From: Leptidea sinapis | Taxonomy: Eukaryota; Arthropoda; Insecta; Lepidoptera; Pieridae | Length of the DNA stretch: 64,000 nucleotides | Assembly: GCF_905404315.1 (NCBI RefSeq) | Contig: NC_066278.1 | Coordinates: 4,790,001-4,854,000, forward strand | Direction of reading: 5' to 3' | Part shown: piece by piece, positions 31,540 to 41,845 of the stretch | Numbering within the stretch: position 1 is the stretch's first letter | Layout of the letters: every line of letters starts with the position of its first letter | Translations under genes and position numbers: made by a program | Notes under the pieces: generated by a model | The model's database searches: none | Told to the model about the DNA's origin: nothing | The model's input: the letters and a program-made list of their open reading frames with translations, nothing else

Positions 31540-31960
31540 AGCGACATATAGCTATATGTTGTATGCTATAGACGATATGTTAGCCCGAGGGCCCGTCAAA
31601 CGCTCTGTAAGTCACGTGTGGGCCGCATTGTTAATATCCAACACTTACGACCGTATACGCAAAATTGCGTATAACCGTGTGCGTGTATATAGTACATAAG
31701 TCCCGGGCATCACGGCCTATACGACCCGGGTGAAGGGACAAAGCGAAACGGGTTTGTCCCAAGGGAAATTCAATATTCGGGACTAAACCTTAACCCCCCT
31801 TAAGACACCCCGTCTACCACCCCAGGAATGCTTATATGGCCACGACGTGTATCGATTTTCTTGCCAAATGGAAGATTGGTGTTGGAGCGATCTCGGTGGA
31901 CGGTTGAATGATGTATTTGAATGGTGAGTGAATATTTTACGTGCGCTAACGTTCTAGGCG
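31540..31960. other. GC-richer unique block, palindrome-rich
   Basis: This block is not repeated elsewhere in the window. It holds CACGTG (31613-31618, a palindromic E-box), TATACGCAAAATTGCGTATA (31654-31673, 9-bp arms), two CCCGGG sites (about 31702 and 31725), and the hairpin GGGACAAA / TTTGTCCC (31735-31742 and 31753-31760). Two runs of C follow. It is a good candidate for a conserved non-coding element or promoter, but nothing shows a transcript. Confidence 0.35.
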
Positions 31961-32954
31961 CTAATGGGAATTTATTATGGAGACGTGAATTTTTTATTTC
32001 ACTAATGTACTGCTGTATGTAACATTAATGGTTTATAGGGTTTTGAAAATTAATAGAAATTAGGCGCTATTATGCGAAGAAACAAGTTATTTAAAATGTT
32101 ATAAATTATTATCTTTAGTGTTAATTCCGCAAAAGTTTTACACAAATACTTCAAAACTCTAGACCAGGCATCATTAGGAGCTGTTGACTAGTTTGACACT
32201 GGAGAGAATGTTTAACACATAAACAATCATATTATATAACATTTTAAATATTTACTTGGTAAGTATTGCTTTAAATGTCATATATCACACAGAGAATAGT
32301 TTTGTTATGATCACTGTCATTCTATCCGCAATACAACTTTGACTGTAAATGTCTTTTAAGAATACTCCTGAATAGAATTATCAGGGAATATAAGTCATCA
32401 CGATAAAGTCGACATATTTGATCACAACTTACACAACTTTAAAAAATATATTAACACGGTTCTTTCAAGGGAGGGATGTCACACAATCGTTATTTTTCGA
32501 TAATATTTTGTGTAAATTTATATTAAGATTGTATTCGTAGATATATAATATATTGTAGTTCTTATTTTATTTTGTGGCTTAATTTAATTGAATAGCATGT
32601 CATTTTCGCCTATAATTGAGGCATCACTTACCATAATGTGAATGTTATTGTTTATGTATTATATTGTGTTTATTAGTGTATACATTGTTGGCGGAATTTA
32701 ATAAATAAATAAATACTAACGGAAGATTTTTTGGACATTATCAATAAAAGTCTGGAAATAGGATTTGATTACGTGTGAAGTTGAATATTGTAAACGTGAA
32801 TTAATTATAATACATATCTAACGTAAAATTTGGCGCGAACAATTTTACTACATATAGGAACTATATACCTACCTATATTGTAAATAAATGTAATATTAAC
32901 GAATCTGTCATTGAAATACTTTATAACTGCTGTCTTTAAACGACGACTTTTGAC
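31961..32954. other. AT-rich spacer
   Basis: No gene or clear repeat. ATCTTTAGTGTTAATTCCGC near 32,112 matches the arm of the fold-back element at 34575-34740 and may be a fragment of it. Confidence 0.45.
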
Positions 32955-33221
32955 GACCTGTATAGCCGAGTGGTTAGCGATCCTACATACTAAGCTAGAG
33001 GTCCCGGGTTCGAATCCCGGTAGGTGCAAGCATTTATATGATGAATATGGATGTTTGTTTCCGAGTCATGAATGTTTAATAGTATCTATATATATGTTTA
33101 AATGAATTTATGTATGTTTAAGTAAGTAAATTGTATTAAATATAATATCATTGTCTTGTAACCCATAATACAGGCTATATATGCTTAACTTGGGGCAAGA
33201 TAATTTGTGTAAAAAGTGTGT
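32955..33221 (+). mobile_element. tRNA-derived SINE S1, copy 3
   Basis: A-box TAGCCGAGTGG (32963-32973) and B-box GGTTCGAATCC (33007-33017). The body and the GGCTATATATGCTTAACTTG and GGGGCAAGATAA tail match copy 1. Frames on both strands here (32805-33029, 32911-33105) are chance readings of the SINE. Confidence 0.85.
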
Positions 33222-33330
33222 TACAGTTGGTTAGAGCACCGGCACGGAACGCCGGAGGTCGTGTTTTTCAAATTTCATTTGTGTATTGTTAATGTATTGA
33301 AAAATGTATACAAAAACTTAACAATCGATG
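33222..33330 (+). mobile_element. Second tRNA-like SINE (S2), fused to S1
   Basis: GTTGGTTAGAGCACCGGCAC, GGAACGCCGGAGGTCGTG is tRNA-like (A-box and anticodon-arm region), but the B-box is lost (TTTTTCAAATTTC). It follows the S1 tail directly, giving an S1-S2 head-to-tail arrangement. Confidence 0.55.
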
Positions 33331-33570
33331 TAGATAAAATCATATATAAAAATTTCCTTGACAGCCACGAAATCCATAGGTGAAAACAGTATAAACATGT
33401 GTGTAGTAGTTTTTGAGTTTATCGTGACAGACAGACAGACGCGGCGGAGGACTGTTTTATGATACGATATAATACGTCGGGGGTATGTTCATGAAGTACT
33501 AGTAGCCAATACTTATATAGTCGATAAATAAAATTAAAACCTATAAAGTCGATACTTATGAAAATCTGCT
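33331..33570. other. Spacer with LINE-tail-like fragment
   Basis: TTTATCGTGACAGACAGACA and GACGCGGCGGAGG (about 33,420-33,445) resemble a common insect repeat end. The rest is not recognised. Confidence 0.35.
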
Positions 33571-33796
33571 TAGATTATTTATACGAGATATCAATCTAGA
33601 CAGAGCCTTTTACTGCTAGACAACTGATGAAAACCGGCCAGGTTTATTATTTTAGTGTGCATGACATGCTACGTTTTACACTCGCGATTTGTATGTCACT
33701 TAATGTTAGTATGTATGGCTCAAAATAGAGGTTAAACGTCAACCTCAATTTTTTTCGAAGTTTTCACAGTTGTCACATTCTATCTAAACGTACAAT
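33571..33796. mobile_element. MITE K, copy 1
   Basis: Five copies of this roughly 200-bp element occur here. Best ends: GATCATTTATACGTCTAGAT and its reverse complement, flanked by TA. Inside are GTGAAAACGTCG, AGGTTGA..TTAACCTCTATT and TCGCTTGTCACGCACACT. No coding frame. TA flanks and inverted ends fit a non-autonomous Tc1/mariner-type element. This copy lies in the opposite orientation to the copies at 38854 and 45725. Confidence 0.7.
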
Positions 33797-33859
33797 AAGA
33801 AAATATGTATAAACAGAATCTAATAATTAATATAACGAATTCTATAAGGCCGGATCTAG

Positions 33860-34030
33860 ATCAGGCGGTCTATTAATAAAATCGAATGCGAAGTTTCGGT
33901 CCGAAACGAAAGAACGACGAACTTCGAAAAATCCTATTACCAATGTACTTCGGATCCGAATAGTGCATGATTTCGTTTCGGAACCATAGACTAAGAGCGC
34001 TTTCGTGCTACGTCCGATCCGAACCTACAT
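33860..34030. repeat. Cluster of TTCGG / CCGAA inverted repeats
   Basis: TTTCGGTCCGAAA (about 33894-33906), TTCGGATCCGAA (33949-33960, perfect palindrome), TTTCGTTTCGGAACC (about 33971) and CCGATCCGAACC (about 34014) occur within 140 bp. CGAAGTTTCGG also pairs with a nearby CGAACTTCG. It looks like a decayed fold-back element. Confidence 0.5.
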
Positions 34031-34574
34031 GCGAGACCCATAAATTTATTTGTCATTGATTTAGTTAATGGATTAATAATTTTTTGGAATGTATATAATA
34101 TATTGGTTCAATCTTAGTTAAGGGATTCGTATCCGCTGCGCTCCAACTAGATACCGCAGACGTACTGGCAAAGTGCGGCAACTAATACAACGCCCATGTA
34201 GGCGTACTCGAGCCAGTCTCAAACAATTGACGTGCCACATGTTCTGTTAAACTTTGCTAATACATAATTGTAACCAAAATGCTTGCGTACTAAAAGTTTA
34301 TAAAAATATTACTACAAGAAATAATTAAGACTGAGATCACATAATATCATCAGTAAGTATTTTGTATTTTTTTAATTTCAATGTAAAATAACACGATGCA
34401 TATGTTACAAAATTTGAAAGATGCCATTGAGTTTTAAGATGCCACGCACACAGGCATCTAATAGTTGCCGTAATAAAAGAACTATTGTTCTTAGGTAGTG
34501 CGGTATTTGGTTGGAGCATAGTGTAAACCAATCCTTCATCTAAGTGTTCAATGTTAATATTAAGTTGAAATAAA
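34031..34574. other. Spacer, nothing recognised
   Basis: AT-rich apart from a GC-richer stretch at 34,125-34,225 that matches nothing else here. Confidence 0.4.
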
Positions 34575-34740
34575 TATACAAATGATTTAAGTTTTCTTTA
34601 GTGTTAATTCCGCCAATATTTGTTTTTAAAACAATTCGACACGTGTTTCGCCTCTACACGAGGCATCCTCAGGACGTGTTGTCTCGCCAAAATCTGGCAC
34701 GAGAGAATTAACACTAAACAAAACTTAAATCATTTGTATA
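34575..34740. mobile_element. Fold-back / MITE-like element with 36-bp arms
   Basis: Arms 34575-34610 and 34705-34740 are reverse complements with one mismatch (ATGATTTAAGTTTTCTTTAG against CTAAACAAAACTTAAATCAT). The 94-bp centre, with CACGTGTTTCGCCTCTACAC, GAGGCATCCTCAGGACGTG and TCTCGCC, has its own partial self-complementarity. The whole could fold into a long hairpin. Confidence 0.75.
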
Positions 34741-35127
34741 ATTATAGATTTCCGCAAAGTAACGCCTAATTTTCTGAAATAAATATGTTTATGTTAAACT
34801 CACCACCCCTGTGATTTCAGTATAATTAATACCTTCTGTTTAAAAAACAATTACAATCAAAACAATTTTGCTATTTAAATTTCGGTACTCATCTAACAGA
34901 TAAAAAACAATTGTTTATAAATCGATTTTTAATCCATTGGAAATACTTTATACATTATTTACACAATATTGCGTCAAGTTCCTAATATAAAAAAATACAA
35001 ATTAACCTTAACTGAGTCTTAATTCAGTCGTTAAAATATTTGAAGAAAAATTCGAATTATTTGATATTATTACTTGTAGATAATAGTTGTTTAATTAAAT
35101 TATTATAAAAAAAATAACACTCTTATA
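34741..35127. other. AT-rich spacer
   Basis: Nothing recognised. Confidence 0.45.
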
Positions 35128-35165
35128 ACACTAGAGGAATCACAAAAGCGCTGCCGACCTCAAAA
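35128..35165 (-). mobile_element. Family C/B LINE fragment
   Basis: ACACTAGAGGAATCACAAAA then GCGCTGCCGACC matches the same short segment at 61600-61635. Only about 40 bp. Confidence 0.4.
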
Positions 35166-35204
35166 AGCGTTGATTAAAAGTACATTACACAAATTAAATT
35201 TAAA

Positions 35205-35595
35205 AAAAAATGAGAGGTCGCGGGTTCGTGTCCCGCATCGTTCATTAATTTTGTTTTCAAATCTAATTTGTGTAATAAATCCCAGAAGTAAGGTTTATCC
35301 CTTTAAAAATAATAAATTGTTAAAATTTGAAAGAGCGGCACCTCAAGTCAATTTCCTAATATGCAAATATTGGGGTTGAGCAGGTTATCAACTGTAAAGT
35401 AGATCCTGTAGATGAAGCTACAACATGAGAGTTGAACAAGATATATCAAGAGTTATGAAGGTTACGTCACTCGAACGGTTGGCTCAGTGGAAGAGCGCTT
35501 TCACGGAATGCGAGAGGTCAGGGGTTCGAGACCCACATCGTTCATATATTTTGTATTCAGCCCAGAAGTGAGGGTTGTCACTTTAAAAAAAAAAC
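35205..35595 (+). mobile_element. SINE S3 tandem: partial unit then full two-module unit
   Basis: 35205-35320: tRNA-like 3' half (GGTCGCGGGTTCGTGTCCCG) plus tail (ATCCCAGAAGTAAGG). 35320-35460: the upstream module (TTTGAAAGAGCGGCACC, GGTTGAGCAGGTTATCAACT). 35460-35595: tRNA-like part (CGGTTGGCTCAGTGGAAGAG, GGGGTTCGAGACCC) and tail (CCCAGAAGTGAGGG) with a final A-run. Modules therefore alternate, as in a dimeric SINE. Confidence 0.7.
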
Positions 35596-35999
35596 AAATT
35601 GTATATAAGTAACTATGAATGAACCGAACCGAATCGAACCGGCACTATGTCAATGAGAGTCAACGGTTCGACCCAATGACCCAACATTACCAATAAAGGT
35701 GATGTTATAAAAGTGATCCTTTTAACTTCGTCAGATTTGAATATTTCATTCATGAGAAATAGTTTAGGCTACACTGTTCATATTTTGTTATAAAAAAATA
35801 TAGTATCTTATATTTCGTATTCATAGCCACAATAATCATTTCATAATTAGTTTTTAATACACGCAAATGAAACCGCGGGGCATACCTAGTATTATAACTA
35901 GCGAATTTACATTCAAAACTCAAGGATCGCATCACCAAATGTAACACAAACAATTTGAAACATTATCACAGTGTGTGTACACCCACACACGTTCATACA
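35596..35999. other. Spacer, nothing recognised
   Basis: Includes GAACCGAACCGAATCGAACC (about 35,621), a short degenerate tandem. No gene. Confidence 0.4.
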
Positions 36000-36200
36000 T
36001 AGAGAACATTAGTATTAGTAGGTTTCGGCCTTTGAAAAGCCCCTTAGATCGAGGGGGCATGTTTGGGGTAAGATCGAGCGTGGGCGGGGGGGTTTTTCAA
36101 GATGGCGAACAGTGCCGGCCATAGGGGTAAAACAGGAGATTTATATTTATACGCTGTATATATGAGGCTTGGTCAGGCTCGGCCACTCATCGATTTTCTT
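36000..36200. other. GC-rich unique block, candidate regulatory element
   Basis: G-rich sequence with GCGTGGGCG at 36078-36086, an exact EGR-type zinc-finger site, then AAGATGGCG at 36099-36107 (YY1/Pho-type). AT-rich TATATATG sequence follows. No repeats. Promoter or enhancer status is inference. Confidence 0.35.
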
Positions 36201-36864
36201 CTTTCTTTGAACGTGCTATTTATTTCTTACGTTGCGTTCCATTGTTAAAGATTTTCCTTTTTATTAAGATATTGTTTTAAATCTTGTTTCTGTAATACTT
36301 CGTATTTTATATGTAGAATGGTTTATATCGTGAAAATTTTTAATTATTCAATAAATATGTATTCTACCAATATAATAACAGTGGCAAGTTGTTAGGAGTT
36401 TAAAATTGTGTAATTAAAATTTACTAATTCTTTGTTTTAAGTTTTGAATGATTTGAATTTAATTAGAAAAGTATTAAAGTTTTCTATTATTGTTTTGAAC
36501 CATAATCATTTAAAAATTGTTACAAAAAAATTTATTTGTTGAAATGAGGTTGATCTGTCTAATATTATTTAAAATAATATTAATTGAAGGTAATTTAGGT
36601 GGACTTAAGATTTTTCCGTTTTTCTTTTTTTATATAATACACAAAAGTTCGTTTGATTTTTTTAAAATTTGGAAGCGATGACTTTTCATAATAGGTTTTA
36701 TGTTAATTATATATATTGCAATATGTTTCTACTGTTAATTAAGCAAGAAGTCGAACTCGACTAAGATGAAAATTAAAAACAAATTAAGAGTTCTAATTAG
36801 TTTTCATGGAATATGATAAAGATAAACAATTGTGAAAGAAAAATTAACGTTATAATTACTATAG
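36201..36864. other. AT-rich spacer
   Basis: Nothing recognised. Confidence 0.45.
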
Positions 36865-37112
36865 ACGACCCCCATAGCCCAGTGGTTAGTGACTCTGCCT
36901 ACTGAGCTAGAGGTCCCGGGTTCGAATCCCGGTAGGTGCAATCATTTATATGATGAATATGAATGTTTGTTTCCGAGTTATGTATGTTTATTTATATTTA
37001 TGTATGTAAGTATAATGTATTAAATATATCGTTGTGATGCGCCCATAGTTACAGGCTATGCCTAGTTTGGGGCAAGACAAGATGTGTAAGTGTGTGTCAA
37101 TATTTCTATTTA
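36865..37112 (+). mobile_element. tRNA-derived SINE S1, copy 4 (best preserved)
   Basis: A-box TAGCCCAGTGG (36875-36885), B-box GGTTCGAATCC (36919-36929), body and GGCTATGCCTAGTTTGGGG tail as in copy 1, ending GTGTGTCAATATT at about 37,104. Intact boxes suggest a fairly young insertion. Confidence 0.85.
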
Positions 37113-37260
37113 TTATTATAATAATTTAACACAGATTTTGTACCTGCCTATACCACGTTTAAAAACGTAGGATTTTTTTATTATTTTGTGATGTGGATTA
37201 AGGAGTTTTGTCATGTAAAAATATTAGTGAATATTTTCAAATTAAATTGCGCGCTTAAGG

Positions 37261-37594
37261 GTGTAAGAACTTGCAATACAAAAGTGTAAAGAGTGTGTGT
37301 TTAAAAAAGTGTTTCATTTAAAAGATTCCTGGTTATGAAACAAAGTAGTAGTTAGTTTGTTTATAAATTTCTAATTCTAGTTTAATTTCAAATATATAAT
37401 ACATAATCCTCAAGAGGCATAGTATAAGAACTTGTATGGTTAAAACTCATAAGTACAAAAGTGCAAAGTGAGTGTGTTTTAAAAAGAGTTTTATTTGAAA
37501 GTTATATGGTCATGATACAAAGTAGAACTTTTTTTTAAATTTCTAATTCTAATTTCAAATATATAATACGAGTACATAATGCACAGGCATATAG
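37261..37594 (+). repeat. Diverged tandem duplication, unit about 165 bp
   Basis: Unit 1 (37261-37422) and unit 2 (37423-37594) share, in order, TAAGAACTTG, ACAAAAGTG-AAAG-GTGTGT, ATGA-ACAAAGTAG, AAATTTCTAATTCTA and TTTCAAATATATAATAC. The overall difference is noticeable, so the duplication is not recent. It lies directly before a GC-rich unique block. Confidence 0.7.
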
Positions 37595-37609
37595 TTAATA
37601 TAGTATAGA

Positions 37610-37830
37610 TTATAGAGGAAAAGTCCAAGGGTTGTAGGTGTCATAAATAACGCTGTTTATCAGGGAGGGGTGTGGTTTTGCAGTTTATCGGGCCCTCTGA
37701 GGGCGAAGGGTGACGTGATAGAGTACAGAGGGTCCTGTGGCTAGCCGTTGCTAGGATACCAAGGGACAGGGATAAGAGTTATAAATTATGGCTGCGTAAG
37801 CGAATTCGATCGGAATTCGAATTACTTCAG
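37610..37830. other. GC-richer unique block, candidate regulatory element
   Basis: TGTGGTTT at 37671-37678 matches the RUNX consensus. A GGGCCCTCTGAGGGCG stretch, repeated AGAGGG words and GAATTCGATCGGAATTCGAA (about 37,801, palindromic halves) also occur. No repeats. Confidence 0.3.
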
Positions 37831-37960
37831 AAATTGGAACAACTAACTAAACATAGAGCCTAGCCATCAATTCTGTAACAAATAAAAAATATTTACTCTT
37901 CATAACGTAATGCAATCTTAGTAAAAGTTATATGTATCAATATTTTATAGTTTTATTGTC

Positions 37961-38160
37961 ACCTGGTGTTAAGTGATCACCGCCGTCCACATTCTCTTGT
38001 AACACCAGCGGAATCACAGGAGCGTTGCTGGCCTTTAAGGAAGGTGTACGCGCTTTTTTTGAAGGTGCCGTTGTCGTATGGTCCCGGAAATCGCACAACG
38101 AAGCTCATTTCACAGCTTTGTAGCACGTGGAAGAAAGTTTCTTGAAAACAACACTGTGCT
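37961..38160 (-). mobile_element. Family B LINE 3' end, copy 3
   Basis: ACCTGGTGTTAAGTGATCAC and CACGTGGAAGAAAGTTTCTT match family B. The A-rich tail is replaced by TTTTATTGTC, and the 5' part is lost after CACTGTGCT. Confidence 0.75.
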
Positions 38161-38711
38161 TCAGAAATAAATGAAAAATAATTCTATTCGATATTATTAC
38201 CTTTGTCCTTATCTGTCTGGCCACGTGTCTATAGATTTACGCGCTGTTTCCATGGCGAATTTAGTCATTGCTTGTTCTAGAGATTTCTTAAGCATATTGA
38301 TGTCAACGTGTCGTTTGGACCAGGCCATGTCTTCTAAATCTGATCCTAATTTGTACTCCAAGGGGTTCGGATTTGGGCTAGACGAAAGCTAGTCTTCAGC
38401 TCATCTCAAGTGCGTTGACTTCCAACTAAGCTTAGGTTCGTGCCTAGTCACCAGGTGTAGAATTTTAATGGAAAGTGTAAGATACATTTTTAAAATGCGT
38501 ATTGCTAAGAGGTTTCACAATACGATCTAAGACGGTCTATTGATAGTTTGGCCGAAGCCTTCACTATTTCTCCATAAAAAAAAATTTACATAGGCAGTCT
38601 CACCTCTTATTACATAATACTAACATCCTCTTTGACAACAATAAGCAAACTGACACAGTGCACATTATAGCTCCAATGGAATTTCACAAATGCTTGAAAA
38701 AGTACATTCCA
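38161..38711. other. Spacer, nothing recognised
   Basis: The 73-codon frame at 38171-38392 has no known domain. Its DNA is slightly GC-richer than the surroundings. Confidence 0.4.
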
Positions 38712-38850
38712 ACCGTCCGAGTGGCTCAGTTGGTAAGAGCGCTCGGACAGAACCCGATAGGCACGGGTTTGAGTCCCGCATCGTTCCTAAATGTCGGTTA
38801 CGAATTTAATTTGTTTAATTAATCCCAGAGGTCTGGGATATCACATTAAA
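38712..38850 (+). mobile_element. SINE S3, tRNA-like module only
   Basis: CCGTCCGAGTGGCTCAGTTG, GTAAGAGCGCTCGGAC, CACGGGTTTGAGTCCCGC and tail AATCCCAGAGGTCTGGG. The upstream module of other S3 copies is absent, so this is the single-module form. The tRNA-like part is close to an arthropod tRNA but lacks a paired acceptor stem. Confidence 0.65.
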
Positions 38851-38853
38851 TCT

Positions 38854-39082
38854 CAGATGATTTATACGTCTAGATAGACTATGAGAGCTGTGAAAATGTC
38901 GAAATAAAATTAAGTTTAGAGTTAACCTTTATTTTGAGCAATTCACGCACACTAACACAAAGTGTCATACAAATCGCGAGTGTGAGACATAGCTTGTCAC
39001 GCACACTAACGTATTAAACTTGGCCTGTTTTTATCGGCTGGTCTACCAGCAAGAGACTCTGTCTATACGTATAAATTATCAA
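38854..39082. mobile_element. MITE K, copy 2
   Basis: GATGATTTATACGTCTAGAT at the left, TATACGTATAAATTATC at the right. Full length, directly after SINE S3. Confidence 0.75.
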
Positions 39083-39800
39083 AGAATTTTTGGCTGAATA
39101 AGTTACTCGTTTGTAATGTCATATCTCTTGTCACTAAAGATAGCTGTGAGATATATTTCTATATATTTTAATAAAATTGATTAAGAACAAAACTACTCAA
39201 ATTTATAACTTTTGGAAAGTCGTTGAAACAAATTAAAAGTTATAATAATTTAAATAAAAAATATTGTATTCAAATACATATATAATTGTCAACAACGAAC
39301 AATGTTTGTAAGTCTCAGTGAGCATGTCTAAAGTGTTTTGATACTTTATATCTCGTCGCTTTTAAAAGTTACTTTGTGGACTTATCAAGTTTTCCTTCTC
39401 GAGTTTCGTTGCGTCTTCCATACGCGGTCAAGCGAATTTTTCATAGACCTATAAATAGATAGATATGTCACACCATTTTACTAATTTATTTCCAAAGCAT
39501 TTTCAATGTGTACATAAAGTCTTTTTTACTAAACTATTATCAATCATAATATTATTATAACTTGTAGAATTTACCCTATTTCATTTCCGTCATTATCTAC
39601 ATTCTACATTCCTCAAATCAACTAGATATTGTCTGTAAGTTATTTGTAATAAATAGGTGGAAGTTGCAATCCGATCAAATGTCTGTTATAAATATATATC
39701 TAAATATAGGCATGGATTCAGATATAACAAATCACGGCAAAAGAATGAAAAAAATAATAGAGAAAATTGGATGTGGAAAGGCGAGTTATAGTGTACTATC
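39083..39800. other. AT-rich spacer
   Basis: Nothing recognised. Confidence 0.45.
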
Positions 39801-40018
39801 GTAGCTGTCACGGCAAACGTTGTTTTGCCATATAAAGTATAATTCACGCGATAGTTTTATAAATAATAGCCTATGTGTTATTCTAGTGTGTAAGCTATAT
39901 TATTGTAAAGTTTCATCAAAATCCATTCAGTAGTTTTTGCGTTAAAGAAGTACAAACATACATCCAGACGACCAAAGTTTGTATAACTTTCACATTTATA
40001 ATATTATAATAGGATGTA
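39801..40018 (+). mobile_element. Dispersed repeat R (Q-like)
   Basis: ACGGCAAACGTTGTTTTGCC at the start, AAAGTTTCATCAAAATCC and CAGTAGTTTTTGCG inside, ending CACATTTATAATATTATAAT then AGGATG. This matches a common lepidopteran repeat by memory. The overlapping 176-codon minus-strand frame (39916-40446) spans this repeat and family A copy 5 and is not a gene. Confidence 0.55.
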
Positions 40019-40279
40019 TGTGCATAAATGCAAGAAATTGAAAAGGTAATGTGTTGATGTTTAAGTGGTGTGAGAGGATTGATGAAATAGAATTTTTTTA
40101 AGCGCTCTTTATGAATAATAATAGCTCTATGTAACATTTGACATTGTAATACGAGACTTGCAATCCAACCACTTGACATTACCTGTTCAATATCCGTCGT
40201 TACATATAAGAAAACAGTTATTGAAAAAGGATTATTAAAGGGTTTTATTATAATTAATAGAGGATTGATAAAAATAGAC

Positions 40280-40585
40280 TTTGTTATGAAAATAAGGGAC
40301 GAGACGAGCAGGACGTTCAGCTGATTATAATTGATACGCCCTGCCATTACAATGCAGTGCCGTTCAGGATTCTTGAAAAACCCAAAAATTCTGAGAGGCA
40401 CTACAATTGCGCTCGTCACCTTGAGGCATAAGATGTTAAGTCTCATTTGCCCAGTAATTTCACTAGCTACGGCGACCTTCAGGCCGAAACACAGTTATGC
40501 TTACACATTAATGCTTCACGGCAGAAATAGGCGCCGTTGTGGTACTCATAATCTAGCCGGCATCCTTTACAAAGGAGTCTCCTAT
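40280..40585 (-). mobile_element. Family A, copy 5
   Basis: From TTGTTATGAAAATAAGGGAC (tail) to CAAAGGAGTCTCCTATT. Near full length; the last bases of the ACCAGTGGGAGG end are mutated. Confidence 0.8.
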
Positions 40586-40639
40586 TTATAATAACATATT
40601 TTATAATATTATAATTTAATACAGTTAAGATAATCGGTA

Positions 40640-40960
40640 AGTGCTCTTTGTAAATGTTATCGCTCTGTGGCAGTTGACAATGTAGGTGGAGGCATGCGGT
40701 CTCCGTGGCGCGGGGCTGAGCGGAGGCTGCGGGGAGTACAGCGGAGCGGCGGGGTGCGGGGGAGCGGAGGTGACACAGGCTACCGGTCACCACCGCTCGT
40801 ATTGATTTGTTGTATCGCTCGTCCTGCGACAACTATCCCTGTCACTCACACACGTCTTGCACCTTTCTCGCTCTGGCACGTGTGTGGACATATACGCTAC
40901 GTATGTGTGTGTAATATGTACGCATTTTCGTGATTCCACAGACTACAGAGGCAGGTGTAC
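40640..40960. other. GC-rich patch with G-tracts and E-box
   Basis: Runs of G at 40712-40715, 40731-40734, 40751-40754 and 40758-40762 stand in otherwise AT-rich DNA. CACGTG at 40877-40882 and several CACACAC/GTGTGTG words follow. Overlapping frames on both strands are by-products of high GC. It could be the promoter of an unseen transcript. Confidence 0.4.
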
Positions 40961-41436
40961 GCTTGACTTTTTCTAGGTTTAAGTAACCCTTTGTCTGTTT
41001 CCTTGGTGTGCGGGACAATGACTGTTGTTTTAAAAGTTGTGGAAACAGACACTTGTGAAGCTTTGCAATGTCGTTCAAACAATTTTTGTGGAAACAGTTA
41101 TTTCAACTAGATATAAATAGTTAATACTCGATGAACGAATAAAGAGGTTTGTTATATTATAACAAAAAGATACAAGCTAGAATACAATATGTATTATGTA
41201 GTAAGACAAAATATAGGTTGATAGATAGGTTGGAATAAAATCCTATTAAAAGAGATAATTCAAGAACTAAATACATTGTCATGTTATTTCAATAAATGCA
41301 TTCTAAATAAGTATGGCTTCATTAATACATTTTTAAAGTTATATAATTTATAGGAACATTTATGTTATAATAATTTTCATGAACAATTGAATAGGTTTCT
41401 GCTTTCCTGAGTAACATTGTAATTTATATCTTACAT
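40961..41436. other. Spacer, nothing recognised
   Basis: AT-rich. No repeat or gene. Confidence 0.4.
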
Positions 41437-41845
41437 ATAAAATTCTCGTATGCGTTTGTTCCGAAAAAGCTAAGCCAATTTGTTAGAAAATTTGTGTGCA
41501 TATCGGATAGGTCTGAGATTCCGCCAACGATTATTTTACATACGTATTTAGCAAATACCCCTAAATGTTTTTATTTATTATGATTCAGCATTAAAAAATA
41601 CATACAACTTAAAATTTTCACCCATCTACGGTCAACACCTATTTTTATATCACGATTTTTATAATTATTCTATTCCATCCACAGATACGCAATAGAGTTG
41701 AAAGATGGCAATCGAATACAATAATTGTAGTACAATATATTTGGGAGGTCTGAGAATCGGTCGTCATCTATTTTATACCCCAAAATTTTAATTAATGAAT
41801 TTGATTTTTACTTTTATTGGAAATACAACGTTTGCAACTAATAAT
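41437..41845 (-). mobile_element. Dispersed repeat Q, two adjacent copies
   Basis: The segment GATAGGTCTGAGATTCC (about 41508) and GGAGGTCTGAGAATCGG (about 41746) are the same part of repeat Q twice, both on the minus strand. Fragment a is 41437 to about 41665; fragment b is about 41735-41845, ending at ATACAACGTTTGC. Confidence 0.6.

Noticed and set aside
36865..36945. tRNA gene call
   Set aside because: A- and B-boxes are present, but the body, tail and four further copies show a tRNA-derived SINE, not a tRNA.
38712..38790. tRNA gene call
   Set aside because: Same reason: no paired acceptor stem, and the sequence belongs to SINE family S3.
39916..40446. 176-codon minus-strand frame, the longest in the window
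   Set aside because: It covers dispersed repeat R and family A copy 5 plus spacer. The parts after 40,280 are the standard reading of family A found in other copies.
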